Source: JAHDHW01 sp965220465
GTDB taxonomy: Bacteria > Bacteroidota > Bacteroidia > Chitinophagales > Saprospiraceae
Assembly (NCBI GenBank): GCA_965220465.1
Contig: CBDCPZ010000022.1
Coordinates: 439,702-503,701 of the forward strand
DNA: 64,000 bases
Reading direction: 5' to 3'
The notes beneath the pieces are model-generated. The model saw nothing but the letters and a program-made list of their open reading frames with translations. It was not told the DNA's origin and ran no database searches. This document shows, in pieces, positions 43,542-52,152 of the stretch. Position 1 is the first letter of the stretch. Each line of letters begins with the position of its first letter. A program made the position numbers and the translations under genes.

Positions 43542-45617
43542 TTAATTCCGCTGCTCTTCCATGTTAATCGTATTAAATTCCTGTAAAACATTTAAAAAAT
43601 ATTTTTCATCCGTGATGATGCGCTTCGTCTGCTCAAAACGGTTATAATCAATTCCTTTTTCATCTAGTAATTGTCTGGCATCAGCTAGTATTTTGGATAA
43701 TACCTCAGGATTGTCTTGTAAAATAATGACCATTTTATCAATGGTTGTTTTTCTATCAAATTGATTTGGCTTGTTTAGATTTTCTAATTCACTAGAAATT
43801 GCCTCGTCTTTATTTTCAACTTCTGAGACTTCAAAAAGCGTCGCATCAAAGGACGGGTCTTTTGATTGTAAATAGGCAATTACTGTATTTAATTGATTTT
43901 TAACCGATTTCAATTCCTCATCCTGTTGTTGTATTTTATTAACAGCATCATTTGTATTAATTCCAACGGCGACATTAATCATCGATATACCAAGTGCATT
44001 ATCAGATTCAGACCAGGCTACTCCGACAATTCTTTCATATTGATCTAAAGTTATTTTCTGTGGATTTACCGCAATTCCAAAGCCATCACTCAAACTGGAG
44101 GCAATAATATAATCCCCGACATTGACTTTTCCTCTGACTTTTACAGCCACTTGCCCCATGAATGCTATTTTTTCATAATTAATTTCCTGGCCTTCAGGAG
44201 GCATGTTTCCCAAAACAATAGGGCTTTTTGAAACGACCATATAATGGTTAGGATTAGCCATGGTTTTTGAAACTTTTCCACCTCTTACACCAACAATATC
44301 CCCAAAGCTAAAGGTCTCCTCTAAAGAAGCTTTTTGAAGCCACTCAGCATAATCTCCGCTACCGGATTCAAAGGCAATTCCTACTTTGTTTTCCCAATCG
44401 ACTGTTACTACGGCCCAATTGGAAATTATATCTACCATTTCTATCCCTTCAACAATTGCAGCATCGCCATCATCTAAACCAACAATATCTACTGCAACCA
44501 TTGCAATTTGGAATGCGGTGTTTAAGGCCTCTTGTTCATGCCACCAAATGTAATTAAAGCTGTTTTGTAATTCGGACAATGTTTGCCCTTCAATTCTTCC
44601 TTGCCGTCCATTATCATCCCAGAATGTCATAAAATTATTGCTGTTATCTCTTGTGCCATTTATTTTAACGGCAATTCCCTGATCACTTCCTTGAACTCGC
44701 AGCGGATAAGCATCATAACTACTTTGACCGCCGCCTACATTTGCATCGATAGTCACCTGTCCGTTTAGCCCTGATCTACCACCCACGGTAAAATCATTAT
44801 CTATAGTTCCATTATTTAGGACATGTATGTTATTAAATGTTCCATCGCCTCCTGCTGTAATATTGTTGACAATGGAAATGTTATCACCAAAAGAAGCATC
44901 TTCTCCTACGAAAAGAAAACTATCAATGACAGCTTCATGGCCTTGAACATACAGGTTCTGGACAATAGTGGAATCGCCCTTTACCTCAAGACTTCCACCG
45001 ATTTCAACATCGCCGGGCATTACAATTTCACCATTTGCTTTTATACGCAACCGCTCAAGATTGTTTGTACGGAAAACCAAATCAACAGAATCTATATTTC
45101 CTACGAAATGTTTATCAGGGTTAGTTTTTTCGAGGCCTTCAATATTCCACCAGGGCTGTCCCCACCATGGTACTCTGCCATCGCCATTTGGATTAATTGG
45201 CACTAATTGATTAGCGCTTCCTGCATGAAAAGCATAAGGAACGGTGAGTAATTTTGTAGTATTCATTTCTTTGAAATTAAAACCTGCCTTCTCATCCATT
45301 GCGACTTCCAACCAGATTTCTTCTGATTCCCAGGGTATTTCTTCAAAATTTCCTTTTGTGGGTTCTCCTTGACCAATGGTAAAATTAAATAAGCCAAATT
45401 TATTGGTTATTACATTGTGGATTTCACTGTAAGCAACTCCTCGTCTTTCAATGTTGGAGATAAGTGTGATTTTAATACTTATAGGTATGTCAGATAATAA
45501 CTGGCCATCAGCATCTCTTGCTACAGCCTGATAATTTATGCCTTGAGGAATGTTTTGAGCTAAAAGTGACGTAAATGAAAATACAAGGATTATTAGGTTA
45601 AAAAGTATCTTTTTCAT
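43542..45617 (-). CDS. Secreted fibre-like protein with peptidase-G2-like domain
   Basis: 691 residues. Signal peptide 1-20 (ending LLAQ), then a beta domain starting IPQGINYQAVARDADG that is common in Bacteroidota secreted proteins (about 22-135). Residues 190-295 are short repeating hydrophobic turns with Gly/Asn (VEIGGSLEVKGDSTIV, DASFGDNISIVNNI, GTIDNDFTVGGRSG) like the beta-helical shaft of phage tail fibres. Residues 410-555 (SGDYAEWLQKA, GDIVGVRGGKVS, GQVAVKVRGKVNVGDYIIAS) resemble the autoproteolytic chaperone domain of phage neck appendages (peptidase G2). A coiled coil follows (about 558-590), then a helical tail. Unusually, I see no T9SS sorting domain. Confidence 0.65.
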   Translation of the reverse strand: MKKILFNLIILVFSFTSLLAQNIPQGINYQAVARDADGQLLSDIPISIKITLISNIERRGVAYSEIHNVITNKFGLFNFTIGQGEPTKGNFEEIPWESEEIWLEVAMDEKAGFNFKEMNTTKLLTVPYAFHAGSANQLVPINPNGDGRVPWWGQPWWNIEGLEKTNPDKHFVGNIDSVDLVFRTNNLERLRIKANGEIVMPGDVEIGGSLEVKGDSTIVQNLYVQGHEAVIDSFLFVGEDASFGDNISIVNNITAGGDGTFNNIHVLNNGTIDNDFTVGGRSGLNGQVTIDANVGGGQSSYDAYPLRVQGSDQGIAVKINGTRDNSNNFMTFWDDNGRQGRIEGQTLSELQNSFNYIWWHEQEALNTAFQIAMVAVDIVGLDDGDAAIVEGIEMVDIISNWAVVTVDWENKVGIAFESGSGDYAEWLQKASLEETFSFGDIVGVRGGKVSKTMANPNHYMVVSKSPIVLGNMPPEGQEINYEKIAFMGQVAVKVRGKVNVGDYIIASSLSDGFGIAVNPQKITLDQYERIVGVAWSESDNALGISMINVAVGINTNDAVNKIQQQDEELKSVKNQLNTVIAYLQSKDPSFDATLFEVSEVENKDEAISSELENLNKPNQFDRKTTIDKMVIILQDNPEVLSKILADARQLLDEKGIDYNRFEQTKRIITDEKYFLNVLQEFNTINMEEQRN

Positions 45618-45691
45618 TGGGATCTGTTTTTAAATGAGGGAAAATAGGGTTGAAAAACAGGAGAGAATTAGAACTTGATTTTGGTGTAAAA

Positions 45692-46207
45692 TTATAGTTT
45701 CAATAGCTTGAAACTTTGTCTTAAAATTCCTGAACCGTCGGTGAACTGTAAAATATATAAGCCGGGAGGATAAGTATTCATAGCCCAATGCATTTTTAAA
45801 CTGCCTGCAGGAAATACCTTGGTCATTAAATTTTTTCCAGAATAATCTAAAAATGTGAGTTGAGCGTCTTCTCCCAGCTCATGATTAACCTGAAAAGCAA
45901 ATGCTTCGTTGAAGGGGTTTGGGAATACTTTAGCATCGAAATGATTTAAAAACTCGTAATTAACATCAGGTTCAAATTTGTCCAATTCTTGCAGTAAATC
46001 GTGAGGCTGTAAATATCCTTCTTTGTAATCTCCAAGTAAGGTGACGTCATAAAATGTAAATGGTTCTCCCAAAGTCCAGGTCAGTAATATTTGCTTGCCG
46101 GAATCATTTTCTCCAGCTACTCCTATGAGCTGTCGTTCGATAGATTGAGAAAAAATGGAGGATGTAATAAATAGAAAAACGAGGGTTAAAAGGTATGGGT
46201 TTTTCAT
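45692..46207 (-). CDS. Small secreted protein with T9SS sorting domain
   Basis: 171 residues. Signal peptide 1-20 (ending SIFSQ), a short beta region (IERQLIGVAGENDSGKQILL), then a C-terminal sorting domain (about 92-171; FPNPFNEAFAFQV, TFLDYSGKNLM, PPGLYILQF, RQSFKLLKL). The mature part outside the sorting domain is only about 70 residues, so the protein may act mainly as a surface tag or as a partner of the 691-aa protein whose gene follows 74 bp downstream on the same strand. Confidence 0.85.
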   Translation of the reverse strand: MKNPYLLTLVFLFITSSIFSQSIERQLIGVAGENDSGKQILLTWTLGEPFTFYDVTLLGDYKEGYLQPHDLLQELDKFEPDVNYEFLNHFDAKVFPNPFNEAFAFQVNHELGEDAQLTFLDYSGKNLMTKVFPAGSLKMHWAMNTYPPGLYILQFTDGSGILRQSFKLLKL

Positions 46208-46510
46208 AAGCGATGATTTTTATATATTTCAATATAAGCATTTATGGCCATATTTAAAAGCATAAAAACGAATAGCTTAAATAACTAAAACTTAGTTTGA
46301 GAGGATAAACTTTATGTCCGTTAATAGGATTTATACTGGTATCAGGACGATATTTTAATAGAAATCATAGACCAAGCTGATACCAGGGAGGCCCAGCTTT
46401 TGACTAAAAAGAATGGATTAATTCAATGTTTTTAATAACAGGAAGCAAATTGATGTTTTCCAGGTTGCCTTTTTAAGTGGTAATGTTGTTTCAAAGAAAT
46501 TAATGATCAA
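46208..46510. other. 303-bp intergenic region with an inverted repeat
   Basis: No ORF. It contains the 10-bp inverted repeat CTGGTATCAG at 46336-46345 and 46377-46386 with a 31-base spacer. It lies beside the broken barrel gene and may be a relic of a mobile element or a weak hairpin. Confidence 0.4.
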
Positions 46511-47648
46511 TTAAAATGCCTCGCTAAACCCTAATGAGAATGTTTTGGCTTCTTCTTGCCCAAACCCAAAATCTAGTCTTAAGTTTACCTTGCTTTTACT
46601 ATCTACCATTATCCTAAATCCAAATCCTCCGGCATACCATAAGCCATCTATATTCATATCGCTAACCGTGTCTGCCACCCTGCCTGCACCGAAAAAGGCT
46701 ACAACTCCAAAAGCTGACCAAATATGAAGTCTATATTCAATTTGGGCATCCATCACAACTTTATCTCGAATTGCTCCGAGATAATATCCCCTCATTCTAT
46801 TGGTTCCACCTAACATTCCAAGTGCAAAGAAAGGAACAGTTCCATCGTTTATTTCTGAATAAAATTGACCTGCAATAACATGATTTTTCCATGGATTAAA
46901 ATATTTCCGAACATCAAAAATATATGAATTATATTTAAAATCACTGCCTAAATAGCTACCATAGAATCTCGCATTGCTTGCTAAAAACATCCCTGTTTAT
47001 GGATAATATCTATTGTCTCTTGCATCATAAATAATTCCTACTCCACCTCCGGATGAAATGCCACCTTTGTATCCGGGATATTGATTACGAACTAAAAACC
47101 AGTGGAATCTTGTTTCACTTTCAGGTAATTTTTATACTCTTGCAATACCACTACATAAATGGTGTTTGCCTCGTTTATACCGACCAAAAAGGCATTTGAA
47201 AAGGATGTCTATTGGACTTAATTTGCTCAACACTATCTCTTGAAACAACATTTCCAACACCCAAAATATATTCAGGGAATTCGATATACGCTACAGCACC
47301 TTTGATGTTAAATTTGTCTTCTTTGAGGTATAAGTTGCTGGCTAAAACGACTTTAAATTGTCCTGTTGTTGAAAAGGTGATTAACTCGCTAAAACTAGAT
47401 TCTGTCGAAACAGTATCGCTTTTTACCAAGTTAACAGTATTGAACTTCGCCAATCCAAATACGGACCCTGTTTTGCTGCTGTAAGACACAATGGGAACAA
47501 GGAAAATTTTAAAAACCCGTTCCGCCTTTTTATTAAACCTTGCAAACTTTGATAATGAATCGGTGGTAGTTGTATCCGCTTTTTCTTGTGCATTTAAACT
47601 AAAAGCAGGAAAGTCAAGTATAAGGAAAGAGAGTAAAAATTTCATCAT
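46511..47648 (-). pseudogene. Broken BamA/TamA-like outer-membrane barrel gene
   Basis: Read leftward, the N-terminal piece (47648 to 47175) has a signal peptide and barrel strands. The frame shifts at an A5 run on the plus strand (47186-47190) and again at a T5 run (47129-47133); one extra base in each restores a continuous frame. The recovered middle reads FLVGINEANTIYVVVLQEYK, then SETRFHWFLVRNQYPGYKGG and GIIYDARDNRYYP. Next comes an in-frame TAA (46997-46999) where a Gln-like codon is expected, then TGMFLASNARFYGSYLG and an intact C-terminus ending in Phe. The restored length is about 379 residues, normal for short BamA/TamA-type proteins of Bacteroidota. Homopolymer shifts alone could be sequencing errors; the nonsense codon makes true decay more likely. 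It lies just downstream of an insertion sequence. Confidence 0.85.
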
Positions 47649-47723
47649 TTATTAAAAGGTTTAGTTGGGTTAGGGGTGCATTAATTACAATGGATATATA
47701 GGTAGTAATCAAATTAATATATA

Positions 47724-47737
47724 TGAGGGGTGGGCAT
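47724..47737 (+). repeat. Left terminal inverted repeat of the insertion sequence
   Basis: TGAGGGGTGGGCAT, exact inverse of 48782-48795. It overlaps the transposase stop codon by one base. Confidence 0.9.
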
Positions 47738-48711
47738 TATTTAAATTCGTTTAAAAATGCTTGAGTTGAAGCCCACGGCCTATTATTTAAAAAATTGTCT
47801 CTCATCATCAGTTGAACGGCTAAAGGGCCGATCATTAAAAAAGCAGAGACTTTATCAATGCCCTTGTAAGGCAGTTGTTTTTCTCCTTCTAGGTCAAAAA
47901 GTTGCTTGATGAGAGAAAATAAAGGTTCGATAGATGGTTTACGATGTCTATAAAGCCATTTGGCTTCGGCCAATTGAACCATCGAGTTGTACCATTTTAC
48001 GAATGGTTGTTTGACATAAGTGGTAAACACTTTCGGTGTTTGGAGCAAGATATCATAATCCTCATACAGTCGTTGAATGACTTTCAAAGATTGGTATCCT
48101 GCGTCACCCACAATGATGCCGATCAGGTCTTTGATTCCCTGGATCAGTTTGTCAATCCAGGAGTAGTCCTTATCCGAAGCGGTGCTTACCCAGGCTGAAA
48201 CAGGGAAACGATTTTGCAGGCATACTAAGTGTAGCCCATAGCCGAATCGCCAGCCATGATAAGCACTCTTAGACCAGGAAGCATCTGTGTCAATAGAGGA
48301 ATGGGGGACTATGCCTGCCTCCATATGCTTTTTGTGCCACAGGCCGCCAAGGGCCCGGAAAACACTTTTGTCAACAAATGCCCAAGAGCAACGAAACTGC
48401 CGGTATTCCAATTCCTGGCATTGTACCGTTATTTGCGGTAAGAGCCAATGGATATACCTGGGCAAACTCAAAAATCGTCTACGTATCGTTTTACGTGACG
48501 GGGCTGATGGAAAGCCAAAAGCTTCGAAATGCGCTTTAGCATATTTGGTCATTGCCTTGAAAGTATATATCCGTTTCAAGGACATTACCATAAAAAATAA
48601 GGTCATGGAGGCCAAAGAATACACAAATGGTCTTCCTCTGCCTCGTTTCTGCTCATAGCTATTATAGCATTTTTGCAGAAATTGTAAGATTTCAACTATT
48701 TTAGTGGACAT
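47737..48711 (-). CDS. DDE transposase (IS4/IS5-type)
   Basis: 324 residues. N-terminal DNA-binding part with RKTIRRRFLSLP (about 72-84). The catalytic triad is visible: FVDKSVFR (first Asp, about 112), VGDAGYQSLK (second Asp, about 207) and KPSIEPLFSLIKQL (Glu, about 273). It is intact, so the element may still be mobile. I cannot settle the IS family; the Y-x2-R-x3-E-x6-K signature of IS4 proper is not obvious, though a target duplication near 10 bp would suit that group. Confidence 0.9.
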   Translation of the reverse strand: MSTKIVEILQFLQKCYNSYEQKRGRGRPFVYSLASMTLFFMVMSLKRIYTFKAMTKYAKAHFEAFGFPSAPSRKTIRRRFLSLPRYIHWLLPQITVQCQELEYRQFRCSWAFVDKSVFRALGGLWHKKHMEAGIVPHSSIDTDASWSKSAYHGWRFGYGLHLVCLQNRFPVSAWVSTASDKDYSWIDKLIQGIKDLIGIIVGDAGYQSLKVIQRLYEDYDILLQTPKVFTTYVKQPFVKWYNSMVQLAEAKWLYRHRKPSIEPLFSLIKQLFDLEGEKQLPYKGIDKVSAFLMIGPLAVQLMMRDNFLNNRPWASTQAFLNEFK

Positions 48712-48781
48712 GTTAATTTGAGTCTTTGTCTCAAACTAATATCCACAGATATTTTCATTGGGGCAAAGGCTTCTTTTATTT

Positions 48782-48795
48782 ATGCCCACCCCTCA
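48782..48795 (-). repeat. Right terminal inverted repeat of the insertion sequence
   Basis: Exact inverse of 47724-47737. The stop codon of the neighbouring SDR-fold gene begins one base outside it. Confidence 0.9.
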
Positions 48796-48796
48796 A

Positions 48797-49396
48797 TTAA
48801 TATATTTTAATAATTTGACCTGTATTCGCTCCTTCAATACTTTTTATATAACCTTTAACAACATGCTCCATTGAGACTGGATTGTGCCCCGGGAAATATC
48901 GTGCGTACTTTTCCACAGCATCTTCAACCAATCCGGGACAGACAACATTGATTCGAATATTTCTTTTAAGCTCGATTGCTGCAGCCTTTACGAAAGCATT
49001 GACAGCGCCATTGACCATACTTAAACCAAGACCCATCCGAATTGGATCTTCAGCTAAAATTCCAGTAATTAGAGTAAAGGACCCTTTATCATTGATATAT
49101 TCCTTTCCGACCATAACGAGATTGATTTGTCCCATCATTTTATCACGGATTCCGATATAAAAATCATCTTCGGTCATACTATCAAAGGGGCCAAAATGGG
49201 CTCCTCCAGCAGCGCAAACAACAGCGTCAACATTTGGAACAGCTTTGTACATTCGTTCAATTGATGCACGGTTTGTCATATCAACAATTATATCACCTTG
49301 ATGAGCACTGGCTTTAATTACTTCATGCCTTGATGCTAGGCGATTATACACTTTTTGGCCAATTGTACCGGATGCTCCAACGAGTATTATTTTCAT
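48797..49396 (-). CDS. SDR-fold protein lacking the catalytic Tyr-Lys pair
   Basis: 199 residues. N-terminal Rossmann motif GASGTIGQKVYNRL, VDAVVCAAGGAHFGPFDSM (about 60-78) and RINVVCPG (about 150) place it among short-chain dehydrogenases. At the usual YxxxK position the sequence is LGLSMVNGAVNAFVK, without Tyr and Lys, as I recall for a known subgroup of small SDR-like proteins. It may bind NAD(P) without the standard chemistry. Its stop codon lies one base beyond the insertion-sequence end, so insertion occurred at the very 3-prime end of this gene without changing the protein. Confidence 0.85.
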   Translation of the reverse strand: MKIILVGASGTIGQKVYNRLASRHEVIKASAHQGDIIVDMTNRASIERMYKAVPNVDAVVCAAGGAHFGPFDSMTEDDFYIGIRDKMMGQINLVMVGKEYINDKGSFTLITGILAEDPIRMGLGLSMVNGAVNAFVKAAAIELKRNIRINVVCPGLVEDAVEKYARYFPGHNPVSMEHVVKGYIKSIEGANTGQIIKIY

Positions 49397-49427
49397 AAAT
49401 ATAATTTTGAGGAATAATAATTATATC

Positions 49428-49435
49428 CAAATATA
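49428..49435 (-). promoter_or_regulatory. Probable -7 element of the SDR-fold gene
   Basis: TATATTTG on the minus strand matches TAnnTTTG, about 32 bases before the ATG. Confidence 0.45.
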
Positions 49436-49530
49436 AAAAGAAGAAGCCAAGCTTTATAAAAAACTTTTTAACACGAAGCGCCCATTTAAAAGATAATTGG
49501 TAAATTCAGAAATTATCAGAAAACATACCT

Positions 49531-51222
49531 ATGAAAAACCATTGGAAATTTATTCCTACTGATGAAAAACAAGTTGAAGCATTACAGCGTAATTTAAAAA
49601 TTCATCCCTTATTAGCCCGTTTGCTGGTTCAACGAAATATCACCGAAAGTGAGGCTGTCCATCAATTTTTCAATCCCAATCTTAAAGATTTACATGACCC
49701 GTTTCTGATGCGTGGGATGGCTTCTGCTGTGTCCAGGGTTCGTCGTGCAATTAACAATGGAGAGCGCATTTTGCTTTATGGTGATTATGATGTTGATGGC
49801 ACAACGTCAATTGCATTGTTGTTTGCTTTTTTAAAAAAATACCATTCTAAACTGGATTATTATATCCCGGATCGATACAAAGAAGGTTACGGAGTGTCAA
49901 AAGAAGGGATTGATTATGCCAGCCAGAATGATGTAAATTTAATTATATCGCTGGATTGCGGAATAAAAGCGGTTGAACAAGTTAAGGAAGCTCGAAAAAG
50001 GAATATTGATTTTATCATTTTGGATCATCATTTACCAGGGCCCGAAGTACCAAATGCAGTTGCCATTTTAGACCCTAAACAACCTTCGTGCGACTATCCT
50101 TTTAAAGAATTGAGTGGATGCGGAATCGCATTTAAATTTGTTCAGGGATTCAGTCAGCATGAGCAAATTCAGGAAGATGAGATATTCTCGTTATTGGATT
50201 TAGTGGTCGTAAGTATTGCCTGTGATATTGTTCCGATGACCGGCGAAAACCGTATTCTTTCTTTTTATGGTTTAAAAAAGATCAACAGAAAGCCAAGGCT
50301 TGGTTTAAAAGCCTTAATAAAACAGAGTGGCCGTGATAACCAACTGACAATCAGTGATATTGTTTATGGTATTGGGCCAATGATCAATGCAGCCGGCCGA
50401 ATGGCGGATGCCCGTCAAGCGGTAAAACTTTTGTTGACTGAAGAAAAAACGATAGCTGCAGATTATGCTCAGCAATTGGGATATCAAAACAATCAACGCA
50501 AAGAGTTTGATAAAAAAATTGTTCAGGAGGCTGAAGTGTTGATTGAAGAGTTGGTTGATTTGGGTAGTCAAAAAAGTATTGTTTTATATCAGCCACATTG
50601 GCATAAAGGAGTAGTCGGGATCGCTGCTTCCCGAATTGTAGAAAAATACAATCGGCCCGCAATTATCATGACGGAGTCAAATGGTGAAATAGTAGGATCT
50701 GCCCGCTCTGTTTCTGGTTTTGACATTTACGAAGCGCTCAAATCTTGTAATGATATGTTACTCCGTTTTGGTGGACATAAACACGCAGCGGGCATATCAT
50801 TGACAACAGATAAGCTAAAAATTTTCTCAGAACGATTTGAAAACCTTGCAAAAGAAACGGAGATTTTGGCATCACCGGTAGCGGAGAGTTCCATTTCGGC
50901 GGAGCTTCAATTCGAGGACGTTACGCCTTCCCTTTGGAAAAAAATCAAAAAATTTGCTCCTTTTGGGCCACAGAATCGAAATCCGATTTTTGTCAGTCGA
51001 AATGTCGAAGATACGGGCTATTCAAAATTGTTGAAAAATAATCATTTACGGCTCTCTTTACGGCAAAAACAATCCCCGGTATTTTATGGAATTGCGTTTG
51101 GACAAGGAGAGGCTTTCGAGCAAATAAAGAAAAACCCATTTGATATTTGTTACAACTTGCAGGAAAATCATTGGGATGGAAAAACGACCATTCAGCTTAA
51201 TGTAAAAGACTTATTTTTCTAA
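49531..51222 (+). CDS. recJ: Single-stranded-DNA-specific 5-prime exonuclease RecJ
   Basis: 563 residues. DHH-family nuclease that degrades single strands in recombination and mismatch repair. Motifs: LYGDYDVDGTTSIALL (about 82-97), ISLDCGIKA (about 140), ILDHHLPG (DHH, about 163), VSIACDIVPMTGENR (about 228), then the DHHA1 domain with GVVGIAASRI and LRFGGHKHAAGISL (about 410-425), and the C-terminal OB-fold. All metal-binding Asp/His residues are present. Confidence 0.96.
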   Translation: MKNHWKFIPTDEKQVEALQRNLKIHPLLARLLVQRNITESEAVHQFFNPNLKDLHDPFLMRGMASAVSRVRRAINNGERILLYGDYDVDGTTSIALLFAFLKKYHSKLDYYIPDRYKEGYGVSKEGIDYASQNDVNLIISLDCGIKAVEQVKEARKRNIDFIILDHHLPGPEVPNAVAILDPKQPSCDYPFKELSGCGIAFKFVQGFSQHEQIQEDEIFSLLDLVVVSIACDIVPMTGENRILSFYGLKKINRKPRLGLKALIKQSGRDNQLTISDIVYGIGPMINAAGRMADARQAVKLLLTEEKTIAADYAQQLGYQNNQRKEFDKKIVQEAEVLIEELVDLGSQKSIVLYQPHWHKGVVGIAASRIVEKYNRPAIIMTESNGEIVGSARSVSGFDIYEALKSCNDMLLRFGGHKHAAGISLTTDKLKIFSERFENLAKETEILASPVAESSISAELQFEDVTPSLWKKIKKFAPFGPQNRNPIFVSRNVEDTGYSKLLKNNHLRLSLRQKQSPVFYGIAFGQGEAFEQIKKNPFDICYNLQENHWDGKTTIQLNVKDLFF

Positions 51223-51303
51223 GTTTGAGAGACTTCACAAATTTTTTGGATGCTTCTTTTTGATCAGCATTATTATCTTTTCGAAAAGATAAATTCTCTT
51301 GAT

Positions 51304-51311
51304 TAACTTTG
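51304..51311 (+). promoter_or_regulatory. Probable -7 element of the RidA gene
   Basis: TAACTTTG matches TAnnTTTG. It ends 12 bases before ATG 51324 and contains part of the alternative TTG start at 51309, so translation should begin at the ATG with a leader of only a few bases. Confidence 0.55.
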
Positions 51312-51323
51312 GGAAAAAACAAA

Positions 51324-51749
51324 ATGTCAAAATCAGAAAAAATAAATGCATCAAAAGCGCCAAAGCCGGTCGGTTTATATCCTCATGCAAGAAGAGTTGG
51401 AAATTTGCTATTTCTTTCCGGGATTGGACCGCGGGATCCTGAGACAGATGGGGTGCCCGGTTTAAAGCAAAGTAAAAGTGGAAACTTCACCGAATTTGAC
51501 TTCGAAGCACAATGCCATTCAGTTTTTCAAAATGTAAAAACAGTGCTGGAAGCTTGCGGGGCAAGCTGGGATTCTTTGGTAGATGTTACTGTTTTTTTAA
51601 CAGATATGCAAAGAGATTTTCATACTTATAATCGTATTTATGCTGAATATTTTAAAGACAACCTGCCTTGCCGAACAACTTGCGGAATCAGTTCATTGCC
51701 AACACCAATTGCTATAGAACTAAAATGTATTGCAGTGATTGAAGATTGA
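51324..51749 (+). CDS. RidA-family protein, aminomuconate-deaminase-like
   Basis: 141 residues. YjgF/YER057c/UK114 fold. RidA proteins hydrolyse reactive enamines and imines, and some act as 2-aminomuconate deaminases in kynurenine breakdown. Features: KPVGLYPHARRVGNLLFLSG, GPRDPETDGVPG, a central FDFEAQCHSVFQNVKTVLEACG helix region in two parts, and TTCGISSLPTPIAIELKCIA at the end, with Arg and Glu in place for the carboxylate site. The HARRVG start and GPR loop recall the aminomuconate subgroup more than RidA proper, but no other kynurenine genes are nearby. Confidence 0.85.
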   Translation: MSKSEKINASKAPKPVGLYPHARRVGNLLFLSGIGPRDPETDGVPGLKQSKSGNFTEFDFEAQCHSVFQNVKTVLEACGASWDSLVDVTVFLTDMQRDFHTYNRIYAEYFKDNLPCRTTCGISSLPTPIAIELKCIAVIED

Positions 51750-51762
51750 GAAAAAGGGATTA

Positions 51763-52149
51763 TTAGTTCATTTTAAAGGGAGTAATCAATTTAAATTCAG
51801 GAACAGGAACCTTGAATTTCACTTGCTTAATTTTGTCAATCATAAGGAAGTAACCATACATTTTGCCCATATCGGATTGAAGGGGAGACCAGGAGACGTA
51901 TTGATGTGATTCACCGGGACTGAGAATGGGTTGTTTGCCGATCACACCTTCTCCTTCAACCTCACGGACTACTCCGTTAGAATCAAAAATATACCAATGG
52001 CGGTGAAGTAACTGAACCGTGGTATTGCTTTTATTTTCAATAGTTATTTGGTAAACAAAAACAAATTTTTGTTCCAATGGTTTAGAGTGCTTCTCGTGAT
52101 AATAAGTTTCTACGCTAATTTTTATTCCTTTTGTTGTAAGCGTTTCCAT
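51763..52149 (-). CDS. apaG: ApaG-domain protein
   Basis: 128 residues; the entire protein is one ApaG (DUF525) fibronectin-like beta-sandwich with KISVETYYHEKHS, FVYQITIENKS, VQLLHRHWYIFDSNG, VEGEGVIGKQPILSPGE and GKMYGYFLMID. The biochemical role is unclear; in enterobacteria it is linked to cobalt/magnesium phenotypes. It starts three bases after the gmk stop and is the last gene of the yicC-gmk-apaG operon. Confidence 0.93.
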   Translation of the reverse strand: METLTTKGIKISVETYYHEKHSKPLEQKFVFVYQITIENKSNTTVQLLHRHWYIFDSNGVVREVEGEGVIGKQPILSPGESHQYVSWSPLQSDMGKMYGYFLMIDKIKQVKFKVPVPEFKLITPFKMN

Positions 52150-52152
52150 CTT

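Larger units (their letters stand above)
47724..48795 (-). mobile_element. Insertion sequence, about 1.07 kb
   Basis: One transposase gene bounded by 14-bp perfect terminal inverted repeats, TGAGGGGTGGGCAT. Outside them is a 10-bp direct repeat ATTAATATAT (47713-47722 and 48796-48805), directly adjacent on the right and one base away on the left, consistent with a target duplication. The element lies between an SDR-fold gene and the broken barrel gene. Confidence 0.88.
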
